Of a stretch of DNA of 64,000 nucleotides, positions 53,898-62,640 are shown one piece after another. A program made the translations under genes and the position numbers. The DNA is from CAZASK01 sp964487845 (lineage in GTDB: Bacteria > Chlamydiota > Chlamydiia > Chlamydiales > FEN-1388): contig CAZASK010000004.1 of the NCBI GenBank assembly GCA_964487845.1, positions 24,196-88,195 on the forward strand, in the 5' to 3' direction. How positions within the stretch are numbered: position 1 is the first letter of the stretch; each line of letters starts with the position of its first letter. The notes under the pieces were generated by a model. It saw only the letters and a list, made by a program, of their open reading frames with translations, had not been told where the DNA came from and did not search any database.

Positions 53898-54744
53898 AGA
53901 AGATACAAAGATTCCTATTAAACGAGTTTTATTTTTGACTTTTTGTTCTCTTCTTGTTACCACTATTCTTTTTTTTTGTGGTTTCATGAGTTCTCGCTAT
54001 TTTACGAGAAAAAAAGCACATGATCCTCAATACGTCATTCGATCTATTGTTCCACGATGCCACTCCACACAGTGTCTACAGACGAAACATCTTCTTGAGA
54101 TGTTGGGTTTATCGCAAGATAGATTAGTGAATAGATATGCGATTAAAAAAAGTATCTTGTTAAAAAAGTTGTATGACTGGCCAGTTATTAAACATGCCTA
54201 TGTGACGTTCCTAGATCCTGCCGTTGTGGTGGTCGACTATACACTAAGAGAGCCTATAGCAGTGATTGGCAATATTGAAAATGGGGCGGTTGATGAGGAA
54301 AGGCGGCTGCTGCCGCTGACTCCCTATTTTTCATCTGATAATTTGCCGGAGATTATCCTAGGCAATTTTGATGCATCTCAAGAGTTCTCTTGGGGAAGGC
54401 CTCTTGTGGGAGGATCTATAGATCAAGCGTTAGAGGTGCTTCATGAGTGGAAGCAAAGGTATAGAGTATCCGGTATGCGGCTTCTTTCGATAGATGTTGA
54501 AAAAGCAGATTCACTCTCAGCTGATAGAGAGATTGTATTGCATCTTGCATGCGATCGGGACTATTTTGTACGTCTGAATGCTGAAGAGTGGAAGAGGGGG
54601 ATAGAGCTTTTTTTCTTTCTGTATCCGGTGCATATAGAGAGTGCTGTAGGTCTGACAAAACAAAAACAAGCTGAGAAACAGGCTGATGTGCTACCATGCG
54701 TGGTAGTTGACCTGCGTTTGCCCTCTCTTGTCTTGGTTAGGTAG
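53890..54744 (+). CDS. ftsQ: Cell-division protein FtsQ/DivIB-like
   Basis: 284 residues: short cytoplasmic N-terminus, one membrane span (VLFLTFCSLLVTTILFFCGF), a POTRA-like part (residues about 47-115, ILLKKLYDWPVIKHAYVTFL, typical W-P-x-x-x-x-A-x-V) and a beta-rich C-terminus. Such proteins bridge FtsL/FtsB with FtsA/FtsW in the divisome; chlamydiae lack FtsZ but keep FtsQ-type genes. Sequence similarity is modest, so part of the call rests on the position after murC/ddl, as I recall in Chlamydia. Start is GTG at 53890 inside the end of the fusion gene. Confidence 0.82.
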   Translation: MDREDTKIPIKRVLFLTFCSLLVTTILFFCGFMSSRYFTRKKAHDPQYVIRSIVPRCHSTQCLQTKHLLEMLGLSQDRLVNRYAIKKSILLKKLYDWPVIKHAYVTFLDPAVVVVDYTLREPIAVIGNIENGAVDEERRLLPLTPYFSSDNLPEIILGNFDASQEFSWGRPLVGGSIDQALEVLHEWKQRYRVSGMRLLSIDVEKADSLSADREIVLHLACDRDYFVRLNAEEWKRGIELFFFLYPVHIESAVGLTKQKQAEKQADVLPCVVVDLRLPSLVLVR

Positions 54745-54746
54745 TA

Positions 54747-55808
54747 ATGGATGATAAAATAGGTTGCCAGTGCCCAGTGCTTCGTCAGGTGATGCAGAAG
54801 GTTGCGCTCGGCACGAAGCAACAGCTAGATCGATTGCATAACCCTATATGGAGAAAAGTCATTGTATTGTCAGGACCTACTGGTGTTGGCAAAACAAATC
54901 TTTCGCTCGCGCTAGCAGAAAGATTAGGTGGAGAAATCATCTCAGCTGATTCCATGCAAGTATACCGAGGCATGGATATAGGGACGGCAAAAATATCGCC
55001 TGCCGAGAAAAAAAGAGTCCCTCATCATCTTATTGATATCTGTGATATCACCCAGCCATTCAATGTTGTCGATTTTTATGAATGTGCAAAAGAAGCTATT
55101 AATGACATCTTGTCTCGGAAAAAAGTTCCTATAGTAGTCGGGGGAACTGGTTTTTATATCCACGCCCTCCTCTATGGTCCTCCGAATGGTCCGCCGTCAG
55201 ATCCTCTCATTCGTGCTACCCTCGAGCAAGAGGCGGAAAAATTTGGTATCGAATTGTTATATGAGCGCTTGGAAAATATTGACCCTGTCTATGCACATAC
55301 GATTACAAAAAGTGATGAGCATAAAATTGTAAGGGCTCTTGAGATCATCCAAATTTCTGGGCAGCTAGTGAGTAGTTTTTCATGGAAAGAAAGGCCAGTA
55401 GAATCCTTCTATCATTTCTTGTGCTATTTCATGCATATGCCACGCAAAGAGCTGTACCCATTATTAGAAAAGCGATGCGACCAGATGCTAGAGAATGGGA
55501 TGTTGGAAGAGGTGGTTGAGCTCGATAGAAAGGGGATTCGCACGAATTTGACGGCTCGTCAGGCAATTGGCTATAAGCAGAGCTTGCGTTATTTAGATAC
55601 AGCGAAAACAGCAGGCGATTATCAAGCCTTTGTAGAAGAATTTAAGGCTGCATCACGCCATTTGGCGAAGCGGCAGTATACATGGTTTCGCAAAGAGCCG
55701 CTCTTTTTGTGGCTTGATATGACGCAGCTATCTCCAGAAGCGTTTTTAGAACTTATTATTCATGATTATCACTCTGATAATCATTCCTCTTCACCAACGA
55801 TTTGCTAG
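54747..55808 (+). CDS. miaA: tRNA dimethylallyltransferase
   Basis: 353 residues. P-loop SGPTGVGKTNLSLALA near residues 42-57, SADSMQVYRGMDIGTAK, HHLIDI, GGTGFYIHALLYG and the C-terminal LTARQAIGYKQ and SRHLAKRQYTWFRKE. MiaA attaches a dimethylallyl group to A37 of tRNAs reading UNN codons. The first 33 residues extend beyond most MiaA proteins; a later start is possible but no better one is visible. It begins two bases after ftsQ. Confidence 0.96.
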   Translation: MDDKIGCQCPVLRQVMQKVALGTKQQLDRLHNPIWRKVIVLSGPTGVGKTNLSLALAERLGGEIISADSMQVYRGMDIGTAKISPAEKKRVPHHLIDICDITQPFNVVDFYECAKEAINDILSRKKVPIVVGGTGFYIHALLYGPPNGPPSDPLIRATLEQEAEKFGIELLYERLENIDPVYAHTITKSDEHKIVRALEIIQISGQLVSSFSWKERPVESFYHFLCYFMHMPRKELYPLLEKRCDQMLENGMLEEVVELDRKGIRTNLTARQAIGYKQSLRYLDTAKTAGDYQAFVEEFKAASRHLAKRQYTWFRKEPLFLWLDMTQLSPEAFLELIIHDYHSDNHSSSPTIC

Positions 55809-55902
55809 AATAGAATAATTTAAAGACAGTCGCCTCGTTGAATCTGAGATAGAAGAACTTTTATTCATGCGTTTAATATTAAAATTTTACATTCAATATT
55901 GA

Positions 55903-55932
55903 TTGACTTCTGTCAATAAAATGTAGTACAAT
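55903..55932 (+). promoter_or_regulatory. Promoter of the PLD-like gene
   Basis: TTGACT (55903-55908), 18-base spacer, TACAAT (55927-55932), in a very AT-rich stretch, 88 bases before the start codon. Confidence 0.6.
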
Positions 55933-56019
55933 TTTCATAAATAAAATTTTTTATAATTATAGATTTATTATCTACTCCATTTGGTAATACCACTCCGGGA
56001 AAATATAAGGATATATTCC

Positions 56020-57585
56020 ATGACAAAGATACATATAGATTCTCTGTTAGATGTCCATAAGCACTATTATCCTTTTGGGAAAAGGGTTTTAGTAGACCAT
56101 AGCACTCAATTGGCGAAAGATATGCAGTATTTTGCAACAGCGGCTTTAGTATCTCTTGTTGCTGGGGGGATTTTTTGTGGGATGATAGGGGCTGCTGCCT
56201 GTGTGGGTGTTATGATGGTTGGCTATTTTGTATGGTCTTTGGCATCTCGTTATTTAGCCGTTACAAATGGATATCTTCCTCTGCAGTGGAAAGTATTAGA
56301 TCCAAATGAAATAAAGCCAGGGCAGTATGCGCCCGCAAACATCCGGGTATTAAATGACGCGCCTCTGGCACATGAATGGAAAAAACAGCTGATCGATTCT
56401 GCAAATGAAAGCATTGAGCTTTCTGTAAGCCATGGTGGTGGCGATGCATTGCGTGATATTCTGAAGCATATAGCCAATAATCTGATAGATAAGCCCAATC
56501 TGCGGGCACATATCGTGGTGACAGATGGTCCTACTGGATTGCTCGTCGACGAAGATAGAAAGATGTTTTATGACCTCCATGAGCGTTTTCCGGATCGCTT
56601 TCAGTATGTATTTGCTCAAAACACCTTGCATTTGAGTCCTTGTTTTCACATGGAGGAAAATCATGTAAAATTACTGGTAGTAGATGAAAAATACTATCAA
56701 GTTGGTGGTACTAATATTCATTCAGGACTTGTCCGTGAGACGTATCATCCGACTCTTGAGGATAAGGTATTAGCCCCAACAGGGGAGATGCTATCGAAGG
56801 GGTCTCGTGATTTAGATACAGTAGCTGAAAGTGAGTCGTTAGCGCGCGGGTTACGCAGGCAGTTTTTTAACCTCTTTCATATTTATGAATCGAGGCAGAA
56901 AAAAGAGAGCAAGAACCGTTTTTTTGCAATCGATGAAAAAAACAGAGGCCGCTGTGAACTCTTTCATACAGAACAAGGACTCACAAAGAATGTACGCATG
57001 AAGTTTGTGTGTGGGGGTCCTGAGCATGGAACTGATAACCCAATCACGCGTGAATATGTCAAGCGTATCGAGAAGGCAACCAAAAAAATTCATTTAGCGA
57101 ACCTTTCCTTTTTCCCTGTTAAAAAAATCTATAATGCGCTCAAGAAGAAAAAAGAGGGTGGGATTGTGCCTATTACATATGTAGGCAATGGATCGAATGG
57201 GAAGCTAGCGCGTCTGGCACAGCTCGTGGCAGCGCGTGGTAACTATGACTGTGTGACTAATGCGTATGAGTATGGCAAAGACGATATGCTGTCAAAAAGG
57301 CATGGACATGATGACATGCTTTATCATCTCAAAGTCGGTCTCTTCCATGGGAAAAATATGCATACTGTGGTGGGCAGCGCAAACCTTGGACGTAAGAGTG
57401 GTGAATTTGACCATGAGTTAGTTGTTGTGATTAAAGAAAATCCAGAGCAAGCCATTCAAGGGGTATATGGCTCTTGTATGGATACAGTTCAACAAGATAT
57501 TGCAGTCTCTACTAAAAAGGAATACAGCGGCTGGTGGAAGATTCCTGGCGCTCTTGTACAAAACCTTTTGGACAGATTTTATTAG
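56020..57585 (+). CDS. Phospholipase D-like protein with Inc-type hydrophobic segment
   Basis: 521 residues from the ATG at 56020 (AAGGA upstream). Residues about 38-74 form a bilobed hydrophobic segment (TAALVSLVAGGIFCGMIGAA, then CVGVMMVGYFVW), the signature shape of chlamydial inclusion-membrane proteins. The rest is a double PLD domain. The first HKD motif is intact: His215, Lys217, Asp222 in HVKLLVVDEKYY, followed by GGTN. The second is altered: His436 and Lys438 are kept, but the Asp position is His443, and two residues are inserted before GSAN. Family enzymes cleave or transfer phosphatidyl groups through the paired His. Placement on the inclusion membrane and activity are inferences. 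It is followed by a perfect palindrome. Confidence 0.85.
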   Translation: MTKIHIDSLLDVHKHYYPFGKRVLVDHSTQLAKDMQYFATAALVSLVAGGIFCGMIGAAACVGVMMVGYFVWSLASRYLAVTNGYLPLQWKVLDPNEIKPGQYAPANIRVLNDAPLAHEWKKQLIDSANESIELSVSHGGGDALRDILKHIANNLIDKPNLRAHIVVTDGPTGLLVDEDRKMFYDLHERFPDRFQYVFAQNTLHLSPCFHMEENHVKLLVVDEKYYQVGGTNIHSGLVRETYHPTLEDKVLAPTGEMLSKGSRDLDTVAESESLARGLRRQFFNLFHIYESRQKKESKNRFFAIDEKNRGRCELFHTEQGLTKNVRMKFVCGGPEHGTDNPITREYVKRIEKATKKIHLANLSFFPVKKIYNALKKKKEGGIVPITYVGNGSNGKLARLAQLVAARGNYDCVTNAYEYGKDDMLSKRHGHDDMLYHLKVGLFHGKNMHTVVGSANLGRKSGEFDHELVVVIKENPEQAIQGVYGSCMDTVQQDIAVSTKKEYSGWWKIPGALVQNLLDRFY

Positions 57586-57613
57586 ATAGAACCAAGCATG
57601 CTTGGTTCTATCT
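57584..57613. terminator. Perfect 30-base palindrome between convergent genes
   Basis: AGATAGAACCAAGCA (57584-57598) is followed without spacer by its exact complement (57599-57613). It overlaps the PLD stop codon region and lies eight bases before the end of the minus-strand gene. It can form a long hairpin in either transcript; only a weak T-run follows. Confidence 0.7.
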
Positions 57614-57620
57614 CTTTGTG

Positions 57621-59015
57621 TTAGCCGAAAAATTGTTCGGCAAGCCGCTTGCGTGAAGAGCGTGCATTGACGACGTGAGCGCCTATCTTGTTTTCAAGAT
57701 ATTTTGCGTTGCTGGCTTCCCAGACTGCAATGCCCTCTTTACGTAAGTACTGCTCAGAAGCCTTTGCAGCAAGTTCTTCCTTTTGAAGATTTTGATGCTG
57801 TTCTTTGAGCTCCATCTTCTTCATTTCATGCTCTATTTCGCCTTGATCTAGTTCCGCTTCAGAGTGAATGAGCGTCAATTTCCCCGGCCTGTCAATATTG
57901 GAGTGATGCAGGTGCAAAAGCTCCATGCAGGTAGCCCCACCGGATCGCGTGATGCTACAGTCACTTCGTGCTAGTAAGAGGGCAATGGTGTCTGCATCTT
58001 GAAAAGTAAAAGGCGTAACCTTGAGATGTGGTGGCAGCTCAAGTGTGCGCAGCTTTTCTTGCACTGCAGAAAGCAGCTCATTCGGGTTATTTTCTGTGGC
58101 AGGAGCTCCGCAAAACAAAAAGAGATGCTCAGTTCGCTTTTGCTCGCCTGAGGGGGCGGCTTGCGCAAAAGTGTCTAGCCAGTTCAGAACAGATTGATGG
58201 GTAGGCTGACTGCCGAGCATCAAGAGAGCTACTTTGTCATCTTTTTTGATCGAGTGCAGCTGCTCATCGTTTTTTAATTTTAGCTGAAGTGTGGGTTGTT
58301 CTACTTGCTCACGTAGCTTTTCTGTATCGAAGAACGCCTTTCGTATTGGATAGGTGTTTGATGTGATAACACGAATATGTTTTCCGCACATCTTCTCCCA
58401 AAATTCACGCTCGTCTTGAGTAGACTTTAATTGAGGAGGAGGGGAGTGAAGTGTCAGCAGCTGGCTCATCGTTTCATCACTGCCTACTTTGTGAATCGAA
58501 GGAAAAAAATGAGTTGCGTGCTTGGAGGGAAGGTCGGTGAGGTGTACCTGCACCTTGAGATTCCATCCTCTTTCATAGTTCATGCGCTGTACAGCGTGGA
58601 CTATAGCAGAGATGCAAAATGCCTGTGTGCAGACAAACATCTCCGGCTCGCCTTTGAGTTCGCGCAGTAGTGCTTTTGTCCGAAAGTAGACGATAGGGTA
58701 GAAGATAATTTCGCCAAGCCACTGCCATGCAGCGTACCATGATAGGAATTTCAAGTCTCCGCGCTTTTGTGCAGAATTCCAGGCGTTGACGCCCATGTCG
58801 CCAAGACCTCCTACAAAGGGAAGCTTTACAGCGTTGAGTATTTTATCACCTGTAATATCTACATCCTGCACATCGAGTGTTTTGCCTTCTTTTTTGTACG
58901 CTTCTATCGATCGATTGAGCAGTGCATTTTTTGCGGTTTCGTGACCGCCGCCGCTTCTTGCCCACAAAAAGACGGCCGAGGGATTATTAGTAACTGCCAT
59001 ATGATGAGAACTCAC
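57621..59015 (-). CDS. Glycosyltransferase-like (GT-B, MurG/MGDG-synthase type) protein
   Basis: 464 residues if started at the GTG at 59015; an ATG at 59000 would give 459. The N-terminus FLWARSGGGHETAKNALL recalls the SGGGH-x-x-A loop of diacylglycerol glucosyl/galactosyltransferases and MurG. The C-terminal half has a GT-B donor-binding look: VALLMLGSQPTHQSVLNWL, LFLFCGAP and DCSITRSGGATCMELLHL, comparable to the TRSGGxTxxE motif of those enzymes. Residues 390-464 are a charged helical tail. No signal peptide; a membrane-associated glycolipid role is possible. Exact substrate unknown. Minus strand, convergent with the PLD-like gene and eight bases downstream of mqnC. Confidence 0.65.
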   Translation of the reverse strand: MSSHHMAVTNNPSAVFLWARSGGGHETAKNALLNRSIEAYKKEGKTLDVQDVDITGDKILNAVKLPFVGGLGDMGVNAWNSAQKRGDLKFLSWYAAWQWLGEIIFYPIVYFRTKALLRELKGEPEMFVCTQAFCISAIVHAVQRMNYERGWNLKVQVHLTDLPSKHATHFFPSIHKVGSDETMSQLLTLHSPPPQLKSTQDEREFWEKMCGKHIRVITSNTYPIRKAFFDTEKLREQVEQPTLQLKLKNDEQLHSIKKDDKVALLMLGSQPTHQSVLNWLDTFAQAAPSGEQKRTEHLFLFCGAPATENNPNELLSAVQEKLRTLELPPHLKVTPFTFQDADTIALLLARSDCSITRSGGATCMELLHLHHSNIDRPGKLTLIHSEAELDQGEIEHEMKKMELKEQHQNLQKEELAAKASEQYLRKEGIAVWEASNAKYLENKIGAHVVNARSSRKRLAEQFFG

Positions 59016-59023
59016 TTAATGTA

Positions 59024-60133
59024 TTATATATTTACATGGTCATGCTCTGTCACACGTCCTTCTAACGGAACAGAAACGGCATCTATTATATCATATATTT
59101 TTATAACTTGGTAGTAGGAGTTTCTCTCTGCTGGGACAAAGCCTGCTTTCCGAATCATCGTGAGTAGGTCATTATGGTCGGCTTTATTAATAAACTCTGT
59201 CGCCCGGTGTACATTTTCCTCTATGATCGTGCCTCCAAAATCGTCGGCGCCATAGTGAAGCGCCTCAATGCCTACATCCTTTCCTTCTGAAAACCAAGAG
59301 GCGCCAATGTGGTCGAAATTGTCGAGATAGAGCCGCGAAAATGCAAGGATGCGAAAGTAGGCTTCTTTGCCGGCCCAGCGCTGCGCTACACGACGCAGGG
59401 CCGTGTTCGTTTTTTTATAACTCCAAGGGATAAAAGAGGTAAAGCCGGCAAGTGTGTCCTGCGCTGACCGTAAAATCTCAAGATGCTCTACGATATCTTC
59501 TGCCGTCTCCACATGTCCATACATCATAGTAGCTGTTGTTTTAAAGCCAATTTTATGAGCCTCAGTATGAAGCTCTATCCACCCTCCAGGATACATTTTC
59601 TTAGGTGAAATGCGCTTACGTACTCTTTCTGACAAAATTTCAGCACCACCTCCTGGGATAGTCCTCAAGCCAGCATCCCAGAGTCTGTGAAGCGCCTCTT
59701 GAATGGATATCTGCGACACCTTGGCAGCGTTGCATATCTCGATAGCTGAGAAAAAGTGGGGATGGATGTCTGGATAGCGCTCGATGGCAAGTCGCACAAG
59801 AGAAGTCAGGTAGTCGATGGTGATCTCCGAGTGGACGCCTCCTTGCAAAAGCACCGTTTTCAATCCCGCCTTTCTTGCAAATTCCAGGTGCTGCATCACC
59901 TCTTCTGGAGTCTTGAAATAGGCATCAGCCGCCCCCTTTTTTCTGTAAAATGCGCAAAATGAGCAATCTGCATCGCATATGTTTGTATAGTTAGGGTTTG
60001 AGTCGAGGACAAAAGTTACATGGTGATTAGGCCATTTTTGAAAGCGAACTTGTTGGGCGAGTGCTTTGAGATCCTCTAAAGGAGCGGTTTTAAAAAGCCG
60101 GATTCCTTCATCAAAAGAGATTCGAGAGTGCAT
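59024..60133 (-). CDS. mqnC: Cyclic dehypoxanthinyl futalosine synthase
   Basis: 369 residues, a radical SAM enzyme. The cluster-binding motif is Cys53-x3-Cys57-x2-Cys60 in NICDADCSFCAFYRKKG, and the sequence continues with LLQGGVHSEIT, IPGGGAEIL and TATMMYGHVETAEDIV, as in MqnC/MqnE-type proteins. It cyclises dehypoxanthine futalosine in the futalosine route to menaquinone. The related MqnE differs in the region around the third strand, so MqnC is the better call. In Chlamydia I recall the gene beside miaA (CT766-767); here the PLD and glycosyltransferase-like genes lie between them. The other mqn genes are not in the window. Confidence 0.92.
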   Translation of the reverse strand: MHSRISFDEGIRLFKTAPLEDLKALAQQVRFQKWPNHHVTFVLDSNPNYTNICDADCSFCAFYRKKGAADAYFKTPEEVMQHLEFARKAGLKTVLLQGGVHSEITIDYLTSLVRLAIERYPDIHPHFFSAIEICNAAKVSQISIQEALHRLWDAGLRTIPGGGAEILSERVRKRISPKKMYPGGWIELHTEAHKIGFKTTATMMYGHVETAEDIVEHLEILRSAQDTLAGFTSFIPWSYKKTNTALRRVAQRWAGKEAYFRILAFSRLYLDNFDHIGASWFSEGKDVGIEALHYGADDFGGTIIEENVHRATEFINKADHNDLLTMIRKAGFVPAERNSYYQVIKIYDIIDAVSVPLEGRVTEHDHVNI

Positions 60134-60303
60134 GGGTCATCCTTCTCGTAGAATATGGGTTGTAAAATGGGTACTTGTATTTTATATCCGAAAAAAATAT
60201 CCTCTAACAACAAAATACGTGTACAAATGGAGTTTTGCAATTCCCTCCATAGCGTACACGCTATCAAAAATTAACGAGTTCGTACATAAAGAAGTTGGAT
60301 TGT

Positions 60304-61962
60304 ATGTCCCATTCAGAGTCATCATCTCAGGATATTCCTGAACAAGAGCCAAATACGGTAGCACACGAGTATGCGCCTAAACAAGCACATCCACAGAGTG
60401 CCCATAGCGAAATCTACCATCCGAGTCCTTTGTTTCAAGCTCTTCTTTCTGAGATCGAATCATTTGAAGAAGTTGAGAGAAAGCTCGAGCGTGCTATTCA
60501 CTTCATGGAACTTGCGATCTCACAGTCGGGATCTCCTCACTTTAAAGACTTCTGGGATGCAAAAAAACTCTGTATAGACCTCTTTAAATCCAATATCAAC
60601 CCTTCTGTACGCGTTCACCTCTGGACGAGATATAGTGAGCTGTGCCTTGAAGCAAGAAAGTTAAAAGAAATATTTGATGAACAGAGTGCCTTTGCTGTTG
60701 AACAGATTGAGATGGCGCTCTCTGCTATAGAAGCGGATATCGGGAATATAGAGACGTTTTTGGATAAGTCGACGCCGGTAGATTTTTTAGCAGACTGTCG
60801 ATTCTTAGCGGATAGAGTGGATGACTATGCCATTTTACAAAGAGAATTGAATTTGTTGAATGTCTTTGCGACCAAGACGACAGCGCTCAGAAAAGAGCTT
60901 GTGAAGACAGAGATGAGAATTCGTAATAAGAATCGATTTTTTCAACGTCTTTCTCAAGTAGGAGATAAGATTTTCCCTCGTCGCAAAGAGCTCATTCATC
61001 AAATAAGTGAGCTTTTTAAACAAGATATTGACCGCTTTATTCAGGTCTCTTTTTCACAAGAGGCGAAGACACAAGAGCTCTTTGATCTTCGAGAAGAGAT
61101 TAAAGCTTTTCAAAATATAGCGAAGCTGCTCACATTGAATACAGAGGCTTTCTCTCATACACGTCAAAGACTTAGTGAGTGCTGGGACAGCATCAAGCTC
61201 CTGGTGCAAGAAAGGAAAAAAGCAGCTGGCGAACAGCGCGCGCTCTTTAAGCAACATAAAGATGCCTTTTTAGAAGAAATAGAAGCGCTGAAAAAAGGGT
61301 TTCACGATGGCACAGTGACTGCCAAAGCAGTAGACGAGAAAATTGATGACATAAGCTCTCGCATGCGAAAAACACAGTTAGGCAAGATTGAAATCAGGGT
61401 GCTGCGTGATGAAATTCGAGCACTTCGCGATGAGGCATATGAAAAAGTACGATCGACACAAGATCAAGAAAAAAATGTCGTTCGCGAAAGACAGGTAAAG
61501 AATAAGTCGAAGCTGGAAGAGATCAAAAAAGCCTTAGAAGGCCTTGTGGCCAAGCTAGAAAGCGAGACTGCAGAAGAGCTCATGAAAGAGGTGGCCGCAT
61601 TAGTGCGTCAGCTCGCACAGTTGGCAATTCCTGAAGCTGAAAAATTACATGTCGAGAAGGAGATCCATCAGTTCCGTGATAGGGTGCAGCAAAAGAGAGC
61701 GCAGTCTATTCTTTCTCTCTCACAAGATGATCAGGTGAAATTAACTGCCTTACAGGGCATGCTTCAAGAAGAGCAGCTCGCAAGGCAGGCACTCAAGGCA
61801 CGCCTAGAGGCTCACCGCAAGACGAAAGGTTCTTCTTCTCTTGACTTCGGTGCTGCACTTCAGTACAACGACACGATTCAGGAAGAAAAAGAGCGACTTG
61901 ATATGATTGACAACACCATTCAGGATTTAGAAAGACAGATCGCTGAACTTGAAGGTGTATAA
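60304..61962 (+). CDS. Coiled-coil protein of unknown function (chlamydial CT768-like position)
   Basis: 552 residues from the ATG at 60304. Residues 1-50 are polar and disordered-looking; the remainder is almost wholly helical with long heptad stretches (for example EEIKKALEGLVAKLESETAEE and DNTIQDLERQIAELEGV near the C-terminus) and repeated acidic/basic clusters. No signal peptide or membrane span. The position between mqnC and the nadD/rsfS genes resembles CT768 of C. trachomatis, from memory. DUF349-like or structural proteins show similar composition, but I assign no function. Starts 170 bases from the divergent mqnC gene. Confidence 0.8.
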   Translation: MSHSESSSQDIPEQEPNTVAHEYAPKQAHPQSAHSEIYHPSPLFQALLSEIESFEEVERKLERAIHFMELAISQSGSPHFKDFWDAKKLCIDLFKSNINPSVRVHLWTRYSELCLEARKLKEIFDEQSAFAVEQIEMALSAIEADIGNIETFLDKSTPVDFLADCRFLADRVDDYAILQRELNLLNVFATKTTALRKELVKTEMRIRNKNRFFQRLSQVGDKIFPRRKELIHQISELFKQDIDRFIQVSFSQEAKTQELFDLREEIKAFQNIAKLLTLNTEAFSHTRQRLSECWDSIKLLVQERKKAAGEQRALFKQHKDAFLEEIEALKKGFHDGTVTAKAVDEKIDDISSRMRKTQLGKIEIRVLRDEIRALRDEAYEKVRSTQDQEKNVVRERQVKNKSKLEEIKKALEGLVAKLESETAEELMKEVAALVRQLAQLAIPEAEKLHVEKEIHQFRDRVQQKRAQSILSLSQDDQVKLTALQGMLQEEQLARQALKARLEAHRKTKGSSSLDFGAALQYNDTIQEEKERLDMIDNTIQDLERQIAELEGV

Positions 61963-61980
61963 ATACAGACGAGGCTTCTC

Positions 61981-62640
61981 GTGAGTCATAAAAGTGCGGT
62001 AGCTGTTTTTGATCTCGACCACACCTTGACTCATACGAATGTGAGTTTTGCTTTCGGACGTTATCTCTATAAGCAGGGGTTGCTCTCTCTTTTTCAGGTT
62101 GCCAGACTTATTGTCATTTACATGCTCTTTCTTGCCCGCCTTATCTCAGTACAGACTCTTCATTCTCTCTCCTTTTATAGACTTTTCCATGACAAAAAGG
62201 TGTACGAGGTAAAACAGTGGGCGGCTCGTTTTGTCAAGAGTCATCTGAGCTCCTTGCTTCGCCCTGAGGCATCAAAGTGGATAGCTTTTGAAAAAAAGCG
62301 CGCTCATGTGCTCCTTTTATCTACATCGCCTCACTTTTTGGTAGCTGCCATCGCACAAGAAGTCGGCATCGAGGTTGCTCAGGGGACCTTATATACAGAA
62401 GAAAATGGGCGCTTTACCAAAGTCGCATCGGTACTTGATGGAGATCAAAAATTGTGTTATCTGGCACACTATCTGCAGCATATGCAGTTGCCAGCTACTG
62501 ATGTGTCAGTGTATACAGATAGTATAGATGATATTGCATTACTTACTTTTGCAACGTGTGCTATTGTAGTGAATCCAGGGCGTAAGCTTGCGCAGGTAGC
62601 AAAAGAGAGGTCTTGGAAGATTATACGAGGTGATAGTTGA
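61981..62640 (+). CDS. HAD subfamily IB phosphatase (SerB-like)
   Basis: 219 residues. Motif I FDLDHTLTHT with nucleophile Asp11 and acid/base Asp13, motif II LLLSTSPHF, a Lys near GDQK, and motif IV TDSIDDIALL. These define HAD-IB phosphatases, which act on phosphoserine, phosphorylated lipids or other small phosphates. A hydrophobic cap segment (SLFQVARLIVIYMLFLARLI) suggests a lipid-phosphate or membrane-proximal substrate, which is inference. The GTG start at 61981 has weak ribosome binding. Its stop overlaps the TTG start of nadD (TTGA). Confidence 0.88.
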   Translation: MSHKSAVAVFDLDHTLTHTNVSFAFGRYLYKQGLLSLFQVARLIVIYMLFLARLISVQTLHSLSFYRLFHDKKVYEVKQWAARFVKSHLSSLLRPEASKWIAFEKKRAHVLLLSTSPHFLVAAIAQEVGIEVAQGTLYTEENGRFTKVASVLDGDQKLCYLAHYLQHMQLPATDVSVYTDSIDDIALLTFATCAIVVNPGRKLAQVAKERSWKIIRGDS

